From the NCBI GenBank assembly GCA_026874595.1, contig CM049315.1, positions 58,898,889-58,962,888 on the forward strand: a stretch of DNA of 64,000 nucleotides. The letters run 5' to 3'. The notes beneath the pieces are model-generated. The model saw only the letters and a list, made by a program, of their open reading frames with translations, made no database searches and had not been told where the DNA came from. Both the position numbers and the translations under genes were made by a program. Shown here piece by piece: positions 22,418-34,699 of the stretch (position 1 is the first letter of the stretch; every line of letters starts with the position of its first letter). This DNA comes from Sipunculus nudus. Lineage: Eukaryota; Annelida; Sipuncula; Golfingiida; Sipunculidae.

Positions 22418-25326
22418 TTTATTAGAAAGTTGCTGTAGTAGACAAGCATTGGTCTTGGTTTTAATGACTTTGATATTCATAGTACTTGAAAAAAATTGTG
22501 TACCTAGCATATCTGTAACCCCAAGTATCCGAACATATTTTATGTCCCCAAACTATTCAGATATTAGAATTTCTACTGTACTTGTATGTCAGGGAGGTCA
22601 AAAGCCAAATCTGCTAGCAGGCTCATTATAATACTTACTTTGAAGATATTTTAGTGTTTTTGGTGTCAGTTTCATTGGTTTGGAACTACAGATAAAGAGA
22701 GATGTAATGAGTCTGTAACAGCATGAATGTTCCTAAATTATGATTGTTCATTGTAAAAGTCACTCAGATTTTCACAGAAAATCATTATTAAGAGAATCAG
22801 TTGTATATAAGATTTGATACCCCATGTCAGAGTAAGTAGGTACAGCCATTGTAGACTTTAAAATATTAACATAAATGAAGCAGTTCACTCAGAGGCTCAA
22901 GTGACTTAATAGGGTTTTTGGAAATCTAGATGTTGAGGTGCATGTGTTAAGACAAACAAATCATACTGCTGGTGTCATCTTAAAATCAACACTGGGCCAG
23001 TAGTGGTGACCTGAATACAAGGTTCAGAGAGACCTGCAAATTTATGTAAATTGAACTGAAACTGAGTATGTATGTATGAGACAGGGAATGTCTTTCATTA
23101 GATTGTTAGAAACGTTTATATTATTCTCAGCCTCATAGTGCAAACCATGCTATAGTCTGTTCCCATTAAAATTTTGGGATTATTCTCTTGTACTTAAATA
23201 TGAGTGTGACTAAAGCTGATGAAGGACTAAGGCCTCATATAAGATGAAAAACCTCATGACGAAAACCAACATTTATATTTTGCAACCTTCTGCTTTGTCT
23301 TATTTCATGATGTCAGGTGACATGGCCTCTGTCATGGGGTACCAACCTAGCTTTGGATATTTTTGACCCTTAACAAAAATTAAAAGCTTTAACACGTAGT
23401 TTTATTAATCATGTGATCAGTGACCTTGACCATCATCAATGGGGTTAGAATGTTATTAAAACATCGACTGTTTACTCAAGTATTTATTTTCTTGAATATC
23501 TATGATATTTTGCAAGATATTGTTTTGGTTTCATTCAAGTTAATTAGGCCTATACCTCATTTCTTAATGTCAGCTTAGTTTTTTTAACTGATCTGCAAAT
23601 TTATGAAAATATCCCTAAATTTCAATGGGCACCTGTTCATGGGAAAAACTTTCGTGTAAAACTTCATAAGACATCATCCCATGAATTAAAGTTAAACGTA
23701 CACTTGAGAGTTTGCAGTATGGTATTCTGACATCATTGAAGGTACATTTGTGAAACTTTCTCATGCTGGAGACAGATTGTTTAAGGAATGGTTCGAGAAG
23801 ACGGCATCTGATGTGTTGTGCAATATTTATAAACATGTCACAGTCATAATACATGTATATGGTAGGTGATGTGACATATAAACCTGCCACAGTGATAATG
23901 TATGATAGATGATGTGATGTGATCATGACAGCCATTTGCTGATCTTATTTGTAATCCATAAAGAACTATGTCATCAAGAGTAATATATTATATGGAAAGT
24001 TCTCTAATAAATTCCAAACTTTTCTATGTATACCACAGGTCTGTGTTGTATTTTCCATTTCTGTGACCTACAGAATTCCTCTGTTATTCTGAAACAAACC
24101 GTGAATACACAACTCAGTAGGCATTTAGATTGGGCTGGTAAGCATAACTTGAATTGTGATACAAGCCATACAGGGGAATGTACTCTAGAGCAATCCTGTT
24201 GCATTGATATCATAGTAAACAGCCAAAAATCTTAACGTTAGGCTACCAGTGATAAATTAACTCAGATGATTCTGAGATGAATACTTGTGAACCTAAGTGT
24301 AAATGCGTCTCTATAGTAACGAGTTGGCTATGGTCAAGTTACCCGAGTGAGCTGTGTTCATGTGGATAGAAATTCAACAAACAGGCAGGGGGGGTTTCAA
24401 ATAAGCTGAGTTAAAACAATTTTTCTCGCACATAGGTGTTGTAAAAAAAGTATGGGTACACAAAAACAACCAACAGTTGGTCTTGTTTTTGTTAAGTGAT
24501 CACATACTTGTAGGCCATGAGGCTTTGTTAAAATTATGAAAATATTTACATCCTCATAGAGCATTACAGTGTAACACAAGATGTAAAGGCACTCTGACAC
24601 TATAATGTCAAATAGCCGAAATAGCGCTGTTCTGAAACTGGCATAGACTGTCCTCTCTCTTCTACCTTATGACAATGTCCAGGGTGAAACAGTTTTACTA
24701 TTACTTTATGAACTGCCACATATTTCTGACTTAATTTAAGTAGCAAGTGTACTTTTTCTGATACTTCCCAGATTTGGTTGTTTGTAATCCCCCTCCCCCC
24801 CCCCCCCCCCCACCCAGTTGAGATGCAGAACCTTATGTGGACAATATCCAGACCTATCTGTTAAACAGGTTTCCCTTTCAGGGGAAATCTGAAAAATAAG
24901 TTTTCATCTTTCCAGTCCAGGAGTTTGTGAAAAATGCCTTAAAACATTGAAAATCAACAAAACCATATACAAAGTTTTGTGTTATAAAACCAAAGAACAA
25001 AAGTCATGGCCACATAGAAAAAGCTGAGAGGTTTTACTGTAGGCTGTCATAAAAAGATAATCCTCTGTCTGTGCAAATAATTTGATACCAAATAATTTGA
25101 TAAATTTGCTAATATATTCTGCTAAACAAATGACCATGCAAATCTAACAGGGTTCCTGCAATAACAGATTTTTGTTGACCCTTCATCTTATGAATGTAAA
25201 AACAAAAAAATCCACAAGATGAATAAAGCTACCCTTCAATTCTGTATTCAAGTTTATGTGCAGTTACATTCTGGCCAATATCAAGGAGACATATGCATGT
25301 GTATAGGTCCATCAATACACCTTAGT
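22418..25326 (+). other. Intergenic, no gene seen
   Basis: AT-rich with a C-run at ~24790-24812. Open frames of 60-106 codons at 22374, 23615 (minus) and 24026 lack family resemblance and have no promoter or splice support. Confidence 0.5.
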
Positions 25327-26103
25327 CGTAAAAATCCAGCTTTATGTGTGTATGTATGAGTCTTAAATATCAGGCCTTGCATGTGTGTGTATGTACAAGT
25401 CTTAAATATTCTGCTTTGTGTGTGTATGTATGAGTCATAAATATCCGGCTTCATGTGACTGTGTATGTGAGTCTTAAATATCTGGCTTTGTGTGCGTATG
25501 TATGTCTTAAAGGGACATAATCAGGAGCTTAATTATGGCTATCTTTCACACTATCAGTTCATTTTTGCCTTAATACAAATGTTTCCCTCAAAAACCATCC
25601 CAACACATGGTCACATTTCCTCGCATACTGCTGTTTAACACAATTTTATGGCTGTGCGTGTTCGTAAAAACAGTCTGTTTACCATACCAAGGCCACCTGA
25701 TCGGAGTCTGATTAAGAGGGGCAACTAGCTGTGCAGAAACATTTATTACATTTTGGCTAAGTCAGACAGGGCATCACCTGATTTACACATTTTGGCTCTG
25801 CGATGCACATGGCACCACGCGCTGTGTTTCTGTTGATACCTTTCATTGAGCCCAGTCCACTGTGTTTAACATTCGTTTACAGGAGAAAGCAAACGGATTC
25901 AGGGTAATATATTGGGAGGAACATATTTATTTTAAAGGGAAGAAGCTATTATTCGTGTCAACTCAACATGCTTTATAGGTGATTGGGTCCCTTTAAATAT
26001 CCAGCTTAGTGTGGGTGTATGTATAAGTCTTAAATGAATGGCTTTGTGTGTGAATGTACAAGTCTAAATATCCAGCTGTGTGCATGTAGGAGTCCAAATA
26101 TCA
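25327..26103 (+). repeat. ~43-bp minisatellite, interrupted by an insertion
   Basis: Units of the form AGTCTTAAATATCNRGCTTN with TGTGTGTATGTATG spacers, at 25327-25510 and continuing at 25993-26103. The two halves are split by the TTAA element. Confidence 0.85.
25511..25992 (+). mobile_element. 482-bp TIR element inserted at TTAA
   Basis: Begins AGGGACATAATCA and ends TGATTGGGTCCCT (13 of 15 terminal bases inverted-match). It is flanked by TTAA at 25507-25510 and 25993-25996. The surrounding repeat unit shows the empty site GTCTTAAATATC. Target and ends fit piggyBac- or Kolobok-type MITEs (family knowledge). No coding capacity. Confidence 0.88.
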
Positions 26104-26119
26104 ATTTGACCAGCTTAGG

Positions 26120-26473
26120 TAGGGATAGAGGACAGGACAGGAGAGTTTGAATCAAAGTTTTTTCATGGTCAGCATCTACCCAGGGTGAGTGCACTGCAGG
26201 CTGAATGGGAAGGCTGTGCCCTACAAATATGTTTTTCTCACAAATGAGTGTGCCTTTCAGGGGTACCTCAATGGTATGATCCTGCAATGGGGATGATTAT
26301 GCTACCAGGTGCAGTAGTCATCAGGCCTAGTTAACACAAGGAAATAAAACAAGCAGGAGCGTGTGCTATACTACCAGAATAGAATTCTGCAGATGTACAT
26401 TTACTAAATTGTTGAACTGGTATTAAAAAATGGCGGCGATCACCTCCAACAAAAAAAAATATTAAAATAAAAT
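26120..26473 (+). mobile_element. SINE copy 1
   Basis: Shares CCCAGGGTGAGTGC, TGCAGGC, CAATGGGGA and a tail ending in an A-rich ATTAAAATAAAAT run with the copy at 26921-27325. The head has a degraded B-box-like GAGTTTGAATC. Confidence 0.65.
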
Positions 26474-26920
26474 ATTCAATAGTGTTATAATAATGATTTT
26501 GCAAGTTCTCCTTTAAATAACATTTGCCTCCTTTAACTTAATGACAATCAACGAAAATGCAACAGCTGAGTAGAACTATGAAAAAAAAAATATTATTTAT
26601 TCAGCACCAAAGCAGTCTATCTTGATACTCTGGTTTTATAAGTGTATAGTTACAAATGACTTATTTTGCCTTAGCATGACATGTTTTTGCCACTGTTTGT
26701 GGTTGGCTTGTCAGTAAGCAACATTATGATGACGCAAAAATGTATGAAATTTTGTAAAGGACTAGAGTAAATCCCAGGGAACAATCCATCTTAATTTGGG
26801 AGGTATATAATCTGGATGTGCTGGATCTGTTATACTTGGGTGTACGTGTGACACCATGTGTCTTGCTCTTCTGTCTGTCCCTATTAAACACTGGGAGATT
26901 TTACTGTATATGTATATATA

Positions 26921-27325
26921 CAGTAAAGTCGTGAGTTCAAATCTCAGCTGAGGCGGTGAGATTTTTCACGGTCAGCCCCCACCCAGGGTGAGTGCTCTGC
27001 AGGCTTAATGGGAAGGTTATGCCTTTGAACGGCCGTGTTTCACTCACAAACGAGTGCGCTTTTTGGGGGTTCCTAGGTGGTATGACCCAGCAATGGGGAC
27101 ATTACTCCAGGGCCTGCAGGTGCAGTGCACGTGGTCACCGGGTCTGGTTGACACCAGGATATAAAATGAATGGAAGTGTGTGATACTGCCCTGTCACGTA
27201 GTCTGAAACCTAAGAACAGATTTAATTCTGCAGATTTACATATACATGCATATTTAAGCTAGCATTAAAAAATGGAGGCGGTAACCTCCACCAAAAAAAT
27301 ATTAATAAAAATAAATAAATAAAAT
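26921..27325 (+). mobile_element. SINE copy 2 (tRNA-like head)
   Basis: Head GTCGTGAGTTCAAATCTCAG resembles a tRNA B box and T loop. The body is shared with copy 1, and the tail is (AATA/AAAT)n. No full tRNA cloverleaf, so it is not a tRNA gene. Confidence 0.7.
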
Positions 27326-28224
27326 GTTGTCCTTTATTTAAATTCTTTATATTAGGCCACACTGAAACAAACTTATTACCTGCTTGAAAATGTGACCACT
27401 TTATAGAGGTCCCATTGCATTGTGGCTGTAATTTCAAGGTTTATTGTATTTCTTTCTGGGCATTCTGGCAAACTGTTAAGTGGCTTCTGATAATTTATTT
27501 TCAAACTGAGTTATATTTTACAGAGTTATACTATATAATTCTATACTGAGTTATATTAATTATATATTCATTATAGATTAATACAAAACTTAAGCATTCA
27601 TATTTTAGAATGATATTCAGAGATGCTGTCTTTTGCGAAATTTATGTATCTCATACTAGTTTTAACAACACAATGCATTGTATACAACCCTATGATCATA
27701 TCTTTATAAACACCAAGAGTAAGACTCACACTCTGATAAATCATAATATATCAAAAATTGGTTGTTTTTGGTTATTTGTATGTTCGAACGGCTTTTTTAA
27801 TTAACATTGGTTCAACATTTGCATTCGGATATGGGGAAAATGTACATTAACCTAATGCAACCAACATGAAGAAAAATTGTGAATAATCATAAACAGAAAA
27901 AGTAAAATAATTAAATTTTAATTAACTGTATTCTTATAAATCCCTATGTAAATATTAATTTTATATTTTGTATTTAAGTATAGGCCTACATATTTTTTTT
28001 CATTGCTTTCATTTACATTTTATTTGCCATGCTCTCTATTCCCGTGCAGGCCATTATGAGTTGCACAGACTTGTAGGAATATAACTTAAAAATAAAGTAA
28101 TTATTAATTTAATTTTCCATTTCTACTTCATTTTGGCCAGTTATATCAGTGTGAGGTTTGCGGGATATATTGAGCCAAACTTAAGTTATTACTTTCTAGC
28201 TCTAAGATAGAAATTGAATATTTA
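27326..28224 (+). other. Intergenic, no gene seen
   Basis: Very AT-rich sequence with no recognised features. Confidence 0.5.
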
Positions 28225-30881
28225 AACAAGGGACCTATGGGTCACGGCGCTCAGCTGTTATATATGATAAAAAAATATGATTTAGAAATGAGGCACATGC
28301 TGGTTTTGTGTGGTAATAAGTATAAGCTGTATTATGAGTTGTTGTTGTTAAGCTTATGTATGATTTTGATAGTACCTTTGGAGACAGAGAAGAGAATTGA
28401 TTTCATTTATTTTATTAACAAATGGAGTACTATTGTCACACAGATTTTGACTTGGCCATATAACTTATAAGCAGAACATATAATATAAGACTTTAACAAT
28501 TATTAAAAAAATTACAAATATTGTCCCAGATATAATTTTTATTAAAAATAATAAGAGAATTGTATGATTTTTAAAATGAAATATAACTGAAATGATTATT
28601 AAAATAATATTAAAGAATATATTCATGAATGCATTCATGAATACATTTGGAAAGTATTTGCACTGGTATTCATATACTTTCATTTTTTCCTGAATTCCCA
28701 TTCTTTATGCAAGAAATTTTATAATGGAGTACATATTCATATTCGTATTTAAATACAATTGCAAAGTATTCCCACCATGTCTGGTATTTATTCAGTTTTC
28801 ACCAAACAATGGTGTTGAGAATCCAGAATGTACAAAATTCACACATTTAAATAATGATCATAAGTACCTGGTTTTATGGCTTTTATTTATATTAAAAAAA
28901 AAATAAATGTGATATATTTATTTGGGACTAATTTCACATCAATGTACACACTAGACACAGTAGGAATCTAGATTAATATTATCAACTGCATCTTTGTCTA
29001 TCATTAATTTCCTTCATATGATCCCTAATGATTAGTAATGAATAATATGATTTATTTTTTTATTATTAAAATTGAACTGAAAAATGCCATAGGTGACTGC
29101 ATGGTGTTATTTGGAATACGTGACATTCTATCTATCAATACAAGATTCTTATATCATCAGTAACTGCAAGTTATTTCCCTATTAATATAAACTAACAAAT
29201 TCCTTTTCTATTTTTCTTTAATTTGTTATTAAAAACCAATAAAAATTGATTAATTTATTGTTATGTTGTTGGTTAAAACTACTTGATGAGTTGGGTTGGA
29301 CACCTGGATCAACTGTGGCTGGCCATAAGCTGCCTTGCTGCCCCGGTATCTGCCTCGCCTCAAGCGTGCATAATTTGCTTAAAGTTCAACAAGGTCAACA
29401 TACAGGTGACTCAAGAGTGGCTGGAGAGAGCCAAGGTCTGACATGTTCTCATAAAAACATTAATAAAAGCTACAATTTTTGGCCAATTTCTTTCAGCTTT
29501 CTAAACTAAAAAGCTGAAATCTATGTGTGTGCATGATATGAAAATTATATAAACAGAGCTCACATTAAACAAAAGTGAAATGGTCAAAGTTGGGCAAAAT
29601 TTAAGGTACTAATTTTATATTTATACTAATAACTTATAAAATTTTAAAAATTCAGAACTAATTTTGGGTATTCAATTGAATCTTGATTAAATAATCTTAC
29701 ATCCCTGACAAAAAATCTCTAGCTTCAGCAAGCCCCTTGTTAAGGGAGTAAATATATTTCTTGATTTTTTACAAAGTGCATATTGTTTGGGCCCATAACT
29801 TAAAACAATTACGCAATACTAACATCATTTCTGGCATGTGCACAGAGAATGTATTGAAAAACATGTATATTATATATGATTTAAGTCAGATCAGTGGTTT
29901 TGATATTAGGCAGTATTGAAATGTAATAATGGGTTTTTAATTGAAAAATGAAGTTTTCATTAATATCTCAAAGGTATTAAGTCCTAGTGACCAAATTCTT
30001 GGCATGGTAGGGAATTTTAGAGACATCTAATTGTATGCCAGATTTTAGGAACTGAGAGCTTAAGCTGGGGAGCTGAGCTCTTGCAAACTGCATAACACTA
30101 GCCTGATGTAAACAATATGTTACATGGTGCTTGAAAACTTGAATAAAATCTACAGTTTTTGATCAATTGGTTTCAAATTTTTGGTGTTAACAGACAAAAT
30201 GCTAACAAAAACATGCTGAGAAAATTAAATCCACAGTACTTACAGGAAAAAAACGTGCCATGGTCAAAGTTAGGCAAAATTTAAGGTACCAATTTTTTGT
30301 TTTTGCTAATATTTTAAAAAATTTAAAAGATTTTGATCTAATTTTGGGTATACAATTTAATTTTGATTAATTAAAGTTATATTACTTGAAAAAAGTCCAT
30401 AGCTTTAACAAGTTTTGTGTTAAGTGATCAAATATCTTTCCTGATTTTTTACAAAATGCATTATGTTCTGGCCCATAACTTTCTTAAATTATATAATACA
30501 GACATAATTTCAGGCATGTACATAGGAACTATATAGAGGAATATTTATGGTAAATATGAGGAAAAACAGATGAGTGGTTTTGATATTAGGCAGCCCTAAA
30601 GTGTGAAAATAGGTTTTTAATAAAAAATTGAGGTTTTTCCTTAATTTCTCAAAGGAACAAAGTCACAAAGACCCAGTTTTCGGCTTGGTAGGAGATCTTG
30701 GGGACAGCTAACATTATGCCAAATTTTGGATTCCTAAGTCTTACGGTTTCAAAACGTGCCACATCTACGGACGGACGGACGGACGGACGGACGGACTGAC
30801 GGACGGACGGACGGACAGACGGACGGACGACGGACAATGGACCACGACTATAGCTCAGATGACTTATAGTCAGCTGAGCTA
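28225..30881 (-). mobile_element. Helentron-like element, inverted copy
   Basis: In minus sense it begins TTAGCTCAGCTGACTATAAG (right edge ~30881), has a GTCCGTC head (30772-30832), and contains two ~660-bp diverged repeats (30240-30760 and 29583-30070) as in the nested copy at 12567. It ends GACCCATAGGTC + CCTTGTT (left edge 28225). The element is 2.66 kb and shows no coding capacity. Confidence 0.8.
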
Positions 30882-30959
30882 AAAAATGAAGTGTCTTGTG
30901 GCAATTAATCATAATAATTAAGGGGGGAAAAATACAATATTGTAAACAACTAATTTAAG

Positions 30960-31197
30960 AGTCAAGGATGATGTCTGTACAGTTTCTACGAAACTGCGGT
31001 CGACCTTCAAGTACTAAATGTTTACGTCTGAAATCACGTGATCACGACGAGAATCGATTGAACATCGCCATTTCATGATGGCGCCAAATAGGGAAGGTGA
31101 AATTTTCCGACATATTTTGACGCTTAGGTTGGTCAGTATTACATGAAAATTTCAGTGTGAATTCCCAGCAGTTTAGGACAACCCCTGGACACACAAC
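30960..31197 (+). promoter_or_regulatory. JADE: Probable JADE promoter and 5' leader
   Basis: A CpG-richer stretch than its surroundings, with an E-box in ATCACGTGATCACG (31034-31047) and ATGGCG on both strands (GCCATTTCATGATGGC, 31067-31082). It is followed by a transcript that would end at the consensus donor CAG/GTAAGT at 31209/31210. Two short upstream frames (ATG 31075 to TGA 31146; ATG 31143 to TGA 31160) precede the proposed start. The transcription start is not determinable. Confidence 0.4.
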
Positions 31198-31209
31198 ATG
31201 ATTCATCAG
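31198..31209 (+). CDS. JADE: JADE start exon (proposed)
   Basis: ATG at 31198 codes MIHQ before the strong donor CAG/GTAAGT. An in-frame TAG at 31174 lies upstream. The phase fits the exon at 38607. The alternative start is the internal Met at 38643. Confidence 0.5.
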
Positions 31210-34200
31210 GTAAGTGACATTGCCGCAGTTCTTGCTTGAATACGTAATGAGCTCCACCAAGTCACTGACTTGAAGTCACCGAGTGAACATCGAGACCACC
31301 ATGGCAGTTGTACCTAAAGAGTCCTGAATGTCAAGGTCTTTACGCCCGCGCAAATCTGTAATTTTAATTTCGACATTTCTTTATCCAGCACATGACTCAG
31401 AGGCCTGAATAATTAACAGCGTATGTGTGTGTAAATGTCTGCGTTGGGTGGAGGATTTCGGAATGTTGTAAGCAGTTGTTCATGCAACCAATCGCTGATC
31501 TTGCATGTATTCACGCCTGATCTGTAATGAATATCCGACCAACATTGAAATTGGTGCATGTTGATGGTAAACACAAAATTTTGATTGGCCATGTTTACAG
31601 ATCCCCCATTATGTGAATGTCATGATTTCAAGTTTGTACCCTTGCACTATTTCAGTGACACTGTTATACGAATATGATAAAGATTTGTCAGCAAATGTCA
31701 CAACTCGCATGTCTTCTACTCAGCCTGAACAGTGAGCTGTTAACACCTGGACCAAACAGTGATAATAACATGACAGACCATACAAATGAACTCAACTGTA
31801 ATTGCCATTTACATCAGTAATGATGGGAAAGTGTAAAATACATGAAAGGCATAATTATATTCTATAATCTCTGGTTTATGTTTGCCTTTGGTTTATTAAA
31901 CTACCCCTGTCCACAAACCATTTTCTTGATAACATTCATGAAGGCAGCTGACACAAAAATAATCTGTGTGCTTCGTGCAACCCTTCCCCCCCCCCCCCCC
32001 CATAACATCTGGTGTAACATACCATAGCAATTTAGGTGAAATATCCAACTTGGATATTTGGTTATTTTTCAATTTTGAAACCTGGTTAATTAAATAAATG
32101 AAAGGCTGGTACCATGTTTGCTTTTACGGGTTTGTTTAGTGTGTAATTCTCAGCTACTACTGTTAATTAAGCACAGACACCATTGAGTTATGTCAATCAA
32201 CATCATGCATCAGAGGATTAAGTTGTCTTTGATGATAACTGATGATTATTTTGTAATTCATTTAGAAATAATTAAACTACATGTACCACCGAATGTGCTA
32301 ATTCAGTTAACATTTTCTGAACATCTGTCACACAGAACATTGTTAGGTGACAATTTTGTCAAAGATCCCAAAGGCATGTTAGGCCCTGGCTTTGTTTGAC
32401 CATGTGAGACTGTATGCTGTGCCTACACTGATCGCACGAAACCACCATAGATTCCTGCCGCCCAGTTTATGTGCGCTCAAGCATATCAAGTATCTTTGGG
32501 GGAGGGGTTCTCAGGAAGGAGCCCTCTTTTTGCGACCCCTACAGTTGCAGGAAGGCTTGCCTAAAAGAATACATCTTAATTCTCATTCATGAAGTAACTT
32601 GTAAAGGGATTGAAAAAACATGAAAAAGATCATAATTGGCAACTTTGTCAACCAGAGTTGTATAAACAACAATCTGAACAATGAAAGTCTTCATAATAGA
32701 TCATCAGTTGCCATGAAAAAGTTAGGTGCGTAAATTTTGTTACAACCCAGGAATATTCTCAATTTCCAAATACACAGAACTAAAGGGGGTGAAAAGCCCT
32801 GAGGTTTGCTACTTTTTGTTTCCTTATTAAATGGACTCTTTGGGGAAACTGAAGCAAAAATCCAGGTGGACAGGATTCTTGGGATAGGTTTTTAGCTCAG
32901 CTATAATGAGCTATTTATAAGTCATCTGAGATATAATGATGGTCATTTGTCCATCCAGCCAGCCGACTATTAACAAGGCATTTTTTGAAACCATTGGGCC
33001 TACAAATCCAAAATTGTACATATAATTTAAATTAGATGTCCCCAAGTTCTCCTACAAAACCAAAAACTGGGTCACTGCAACTCTGTTCCTCAAAGAAATT
33101 AAGGAAAAACCTCTGTTTTCCAGGAAAAACCTATTGTTACACTTCAAAACTGCCCATTATAAAAACCACTGGTTTTAATTTCTTCATTGTTGCTGAATCC
33201 ACAACTGTGATACAATCACAGACAGTCTTAATCCTGTTACAAAGGACTGGGACTTTTCATATAACATTGAGGCTTCTTCTCTATGTTAACATTAGGATTC
33301 GTGGTTAAATTTTGGATATGTAGGGCATTTGAGCATCACATTCATACAACCTTTCATAAAACATCAAAAGACAACGAAAAGGTAATTACTTTATGTTGAC
33401 TCCAGGTGAAAAGTCACTTGAACGATTCCAAAGGGGTCTGCTTTTTGGAACCCTACAAGGCATTTTCATAAGGGTCATTCTCAAGACGTTGATGGAGAGA
33501 AGGGGAGGGTTGGAATGAAGCATCTTGGGATGAGACAAATGTATTTATGTTTGATGTAACCAATCCTGCCTTCAGACCTTGGGTCAGTTTTGAATCAAAA
33601 GAAAAATTGAATGAATTTGAATTTAATTGAAAAAAGTGAAAATGAAATTAATAAGAATTGAATTTGAATCGGAGTTTACAAGCTCCACTGAATTTATCTG
33701 AATTGATGAACGAAAGTTCCACAACTCATATTTTTTAGGTGTCACTTATTGGAAGTTTCTTAAGGTCAGAGTGAAGACTAGCCATGTAGTATTTGGTTAA
33801 AATCATACACAAATGCCTCTCATGGGTGACACCAGGAACATGATAACTGCTTAAATGCTTCTTAATCACTTTTCCTGAATTGTTTGTATCAACAAATTAA
33901 GCACACCAGAGATGGGATAATAATATGATATATAGTAATAGAAATTTTCAAAGTAATAGTAATATGATATATAAAACAGAGCTGTAATAGTAATGATAAT
34001 AGAATAAGAGTAATATGTATTACATTCCTGCTATGCCAAAAATTAGATGATAAAAAGCTGACTTGTTCTGGTCCAGTGACTTTCTAGGATATTTCTATTG
34101 TTATAGCATCCAGTAAGCCTGGAGCTGCTCTGCTGGCCTGGTGTGCTTTTACCAGCTGTAATCTACATGGTGATCAGTTTTGATATTTACGTACAGGCCA

Positions 34201-34650
34201 GAACAAGCAACAGCTATGAGATGGCAAAGTACATCCCATGGTTTCTGATGACTAAAATCAGTAAAATTATATGGCGAATTAGTGCCCATTCAAGCACAAA
34301 ATTTGTTGACCTTGCTATTGTTAGGGGATTATAACAGTGATCAGCCCCCCCCCCCCCCCCCCCCCAAACCTCAAAAGTTGCTCAGCAAAGCCAACTTGGC
34401 ACATGAACTTAGTTCATCTTACTATCTCAAATTCAGATTTTATACATTGTTATGGTTCTGTAAGTAAACAGTGTGTATATGTCCAAGTGTGTATTTTTAC
34501 CATAACAAAAAGGCATAACCAGAGGGCTGATCTTGCGCTGGGGCAACAGTTCACAAAAAAAAAAGCTTATAAATTCCCACTGAACAGGATTTAATAATCT
34601 GTTAAGAATGAAATATTGGCACATACCAAACTACTATTGTAAGTAAAAAT

Positions 34651-34699
<49 letters not shown>

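Noticed and set aside
26929-26960. tRNA gene at the GTTCAAATC box
   Set aside because: No acceptor stem or full cloverleaf; body and A-rich tail shared with 26120-26473 make it a SINE.
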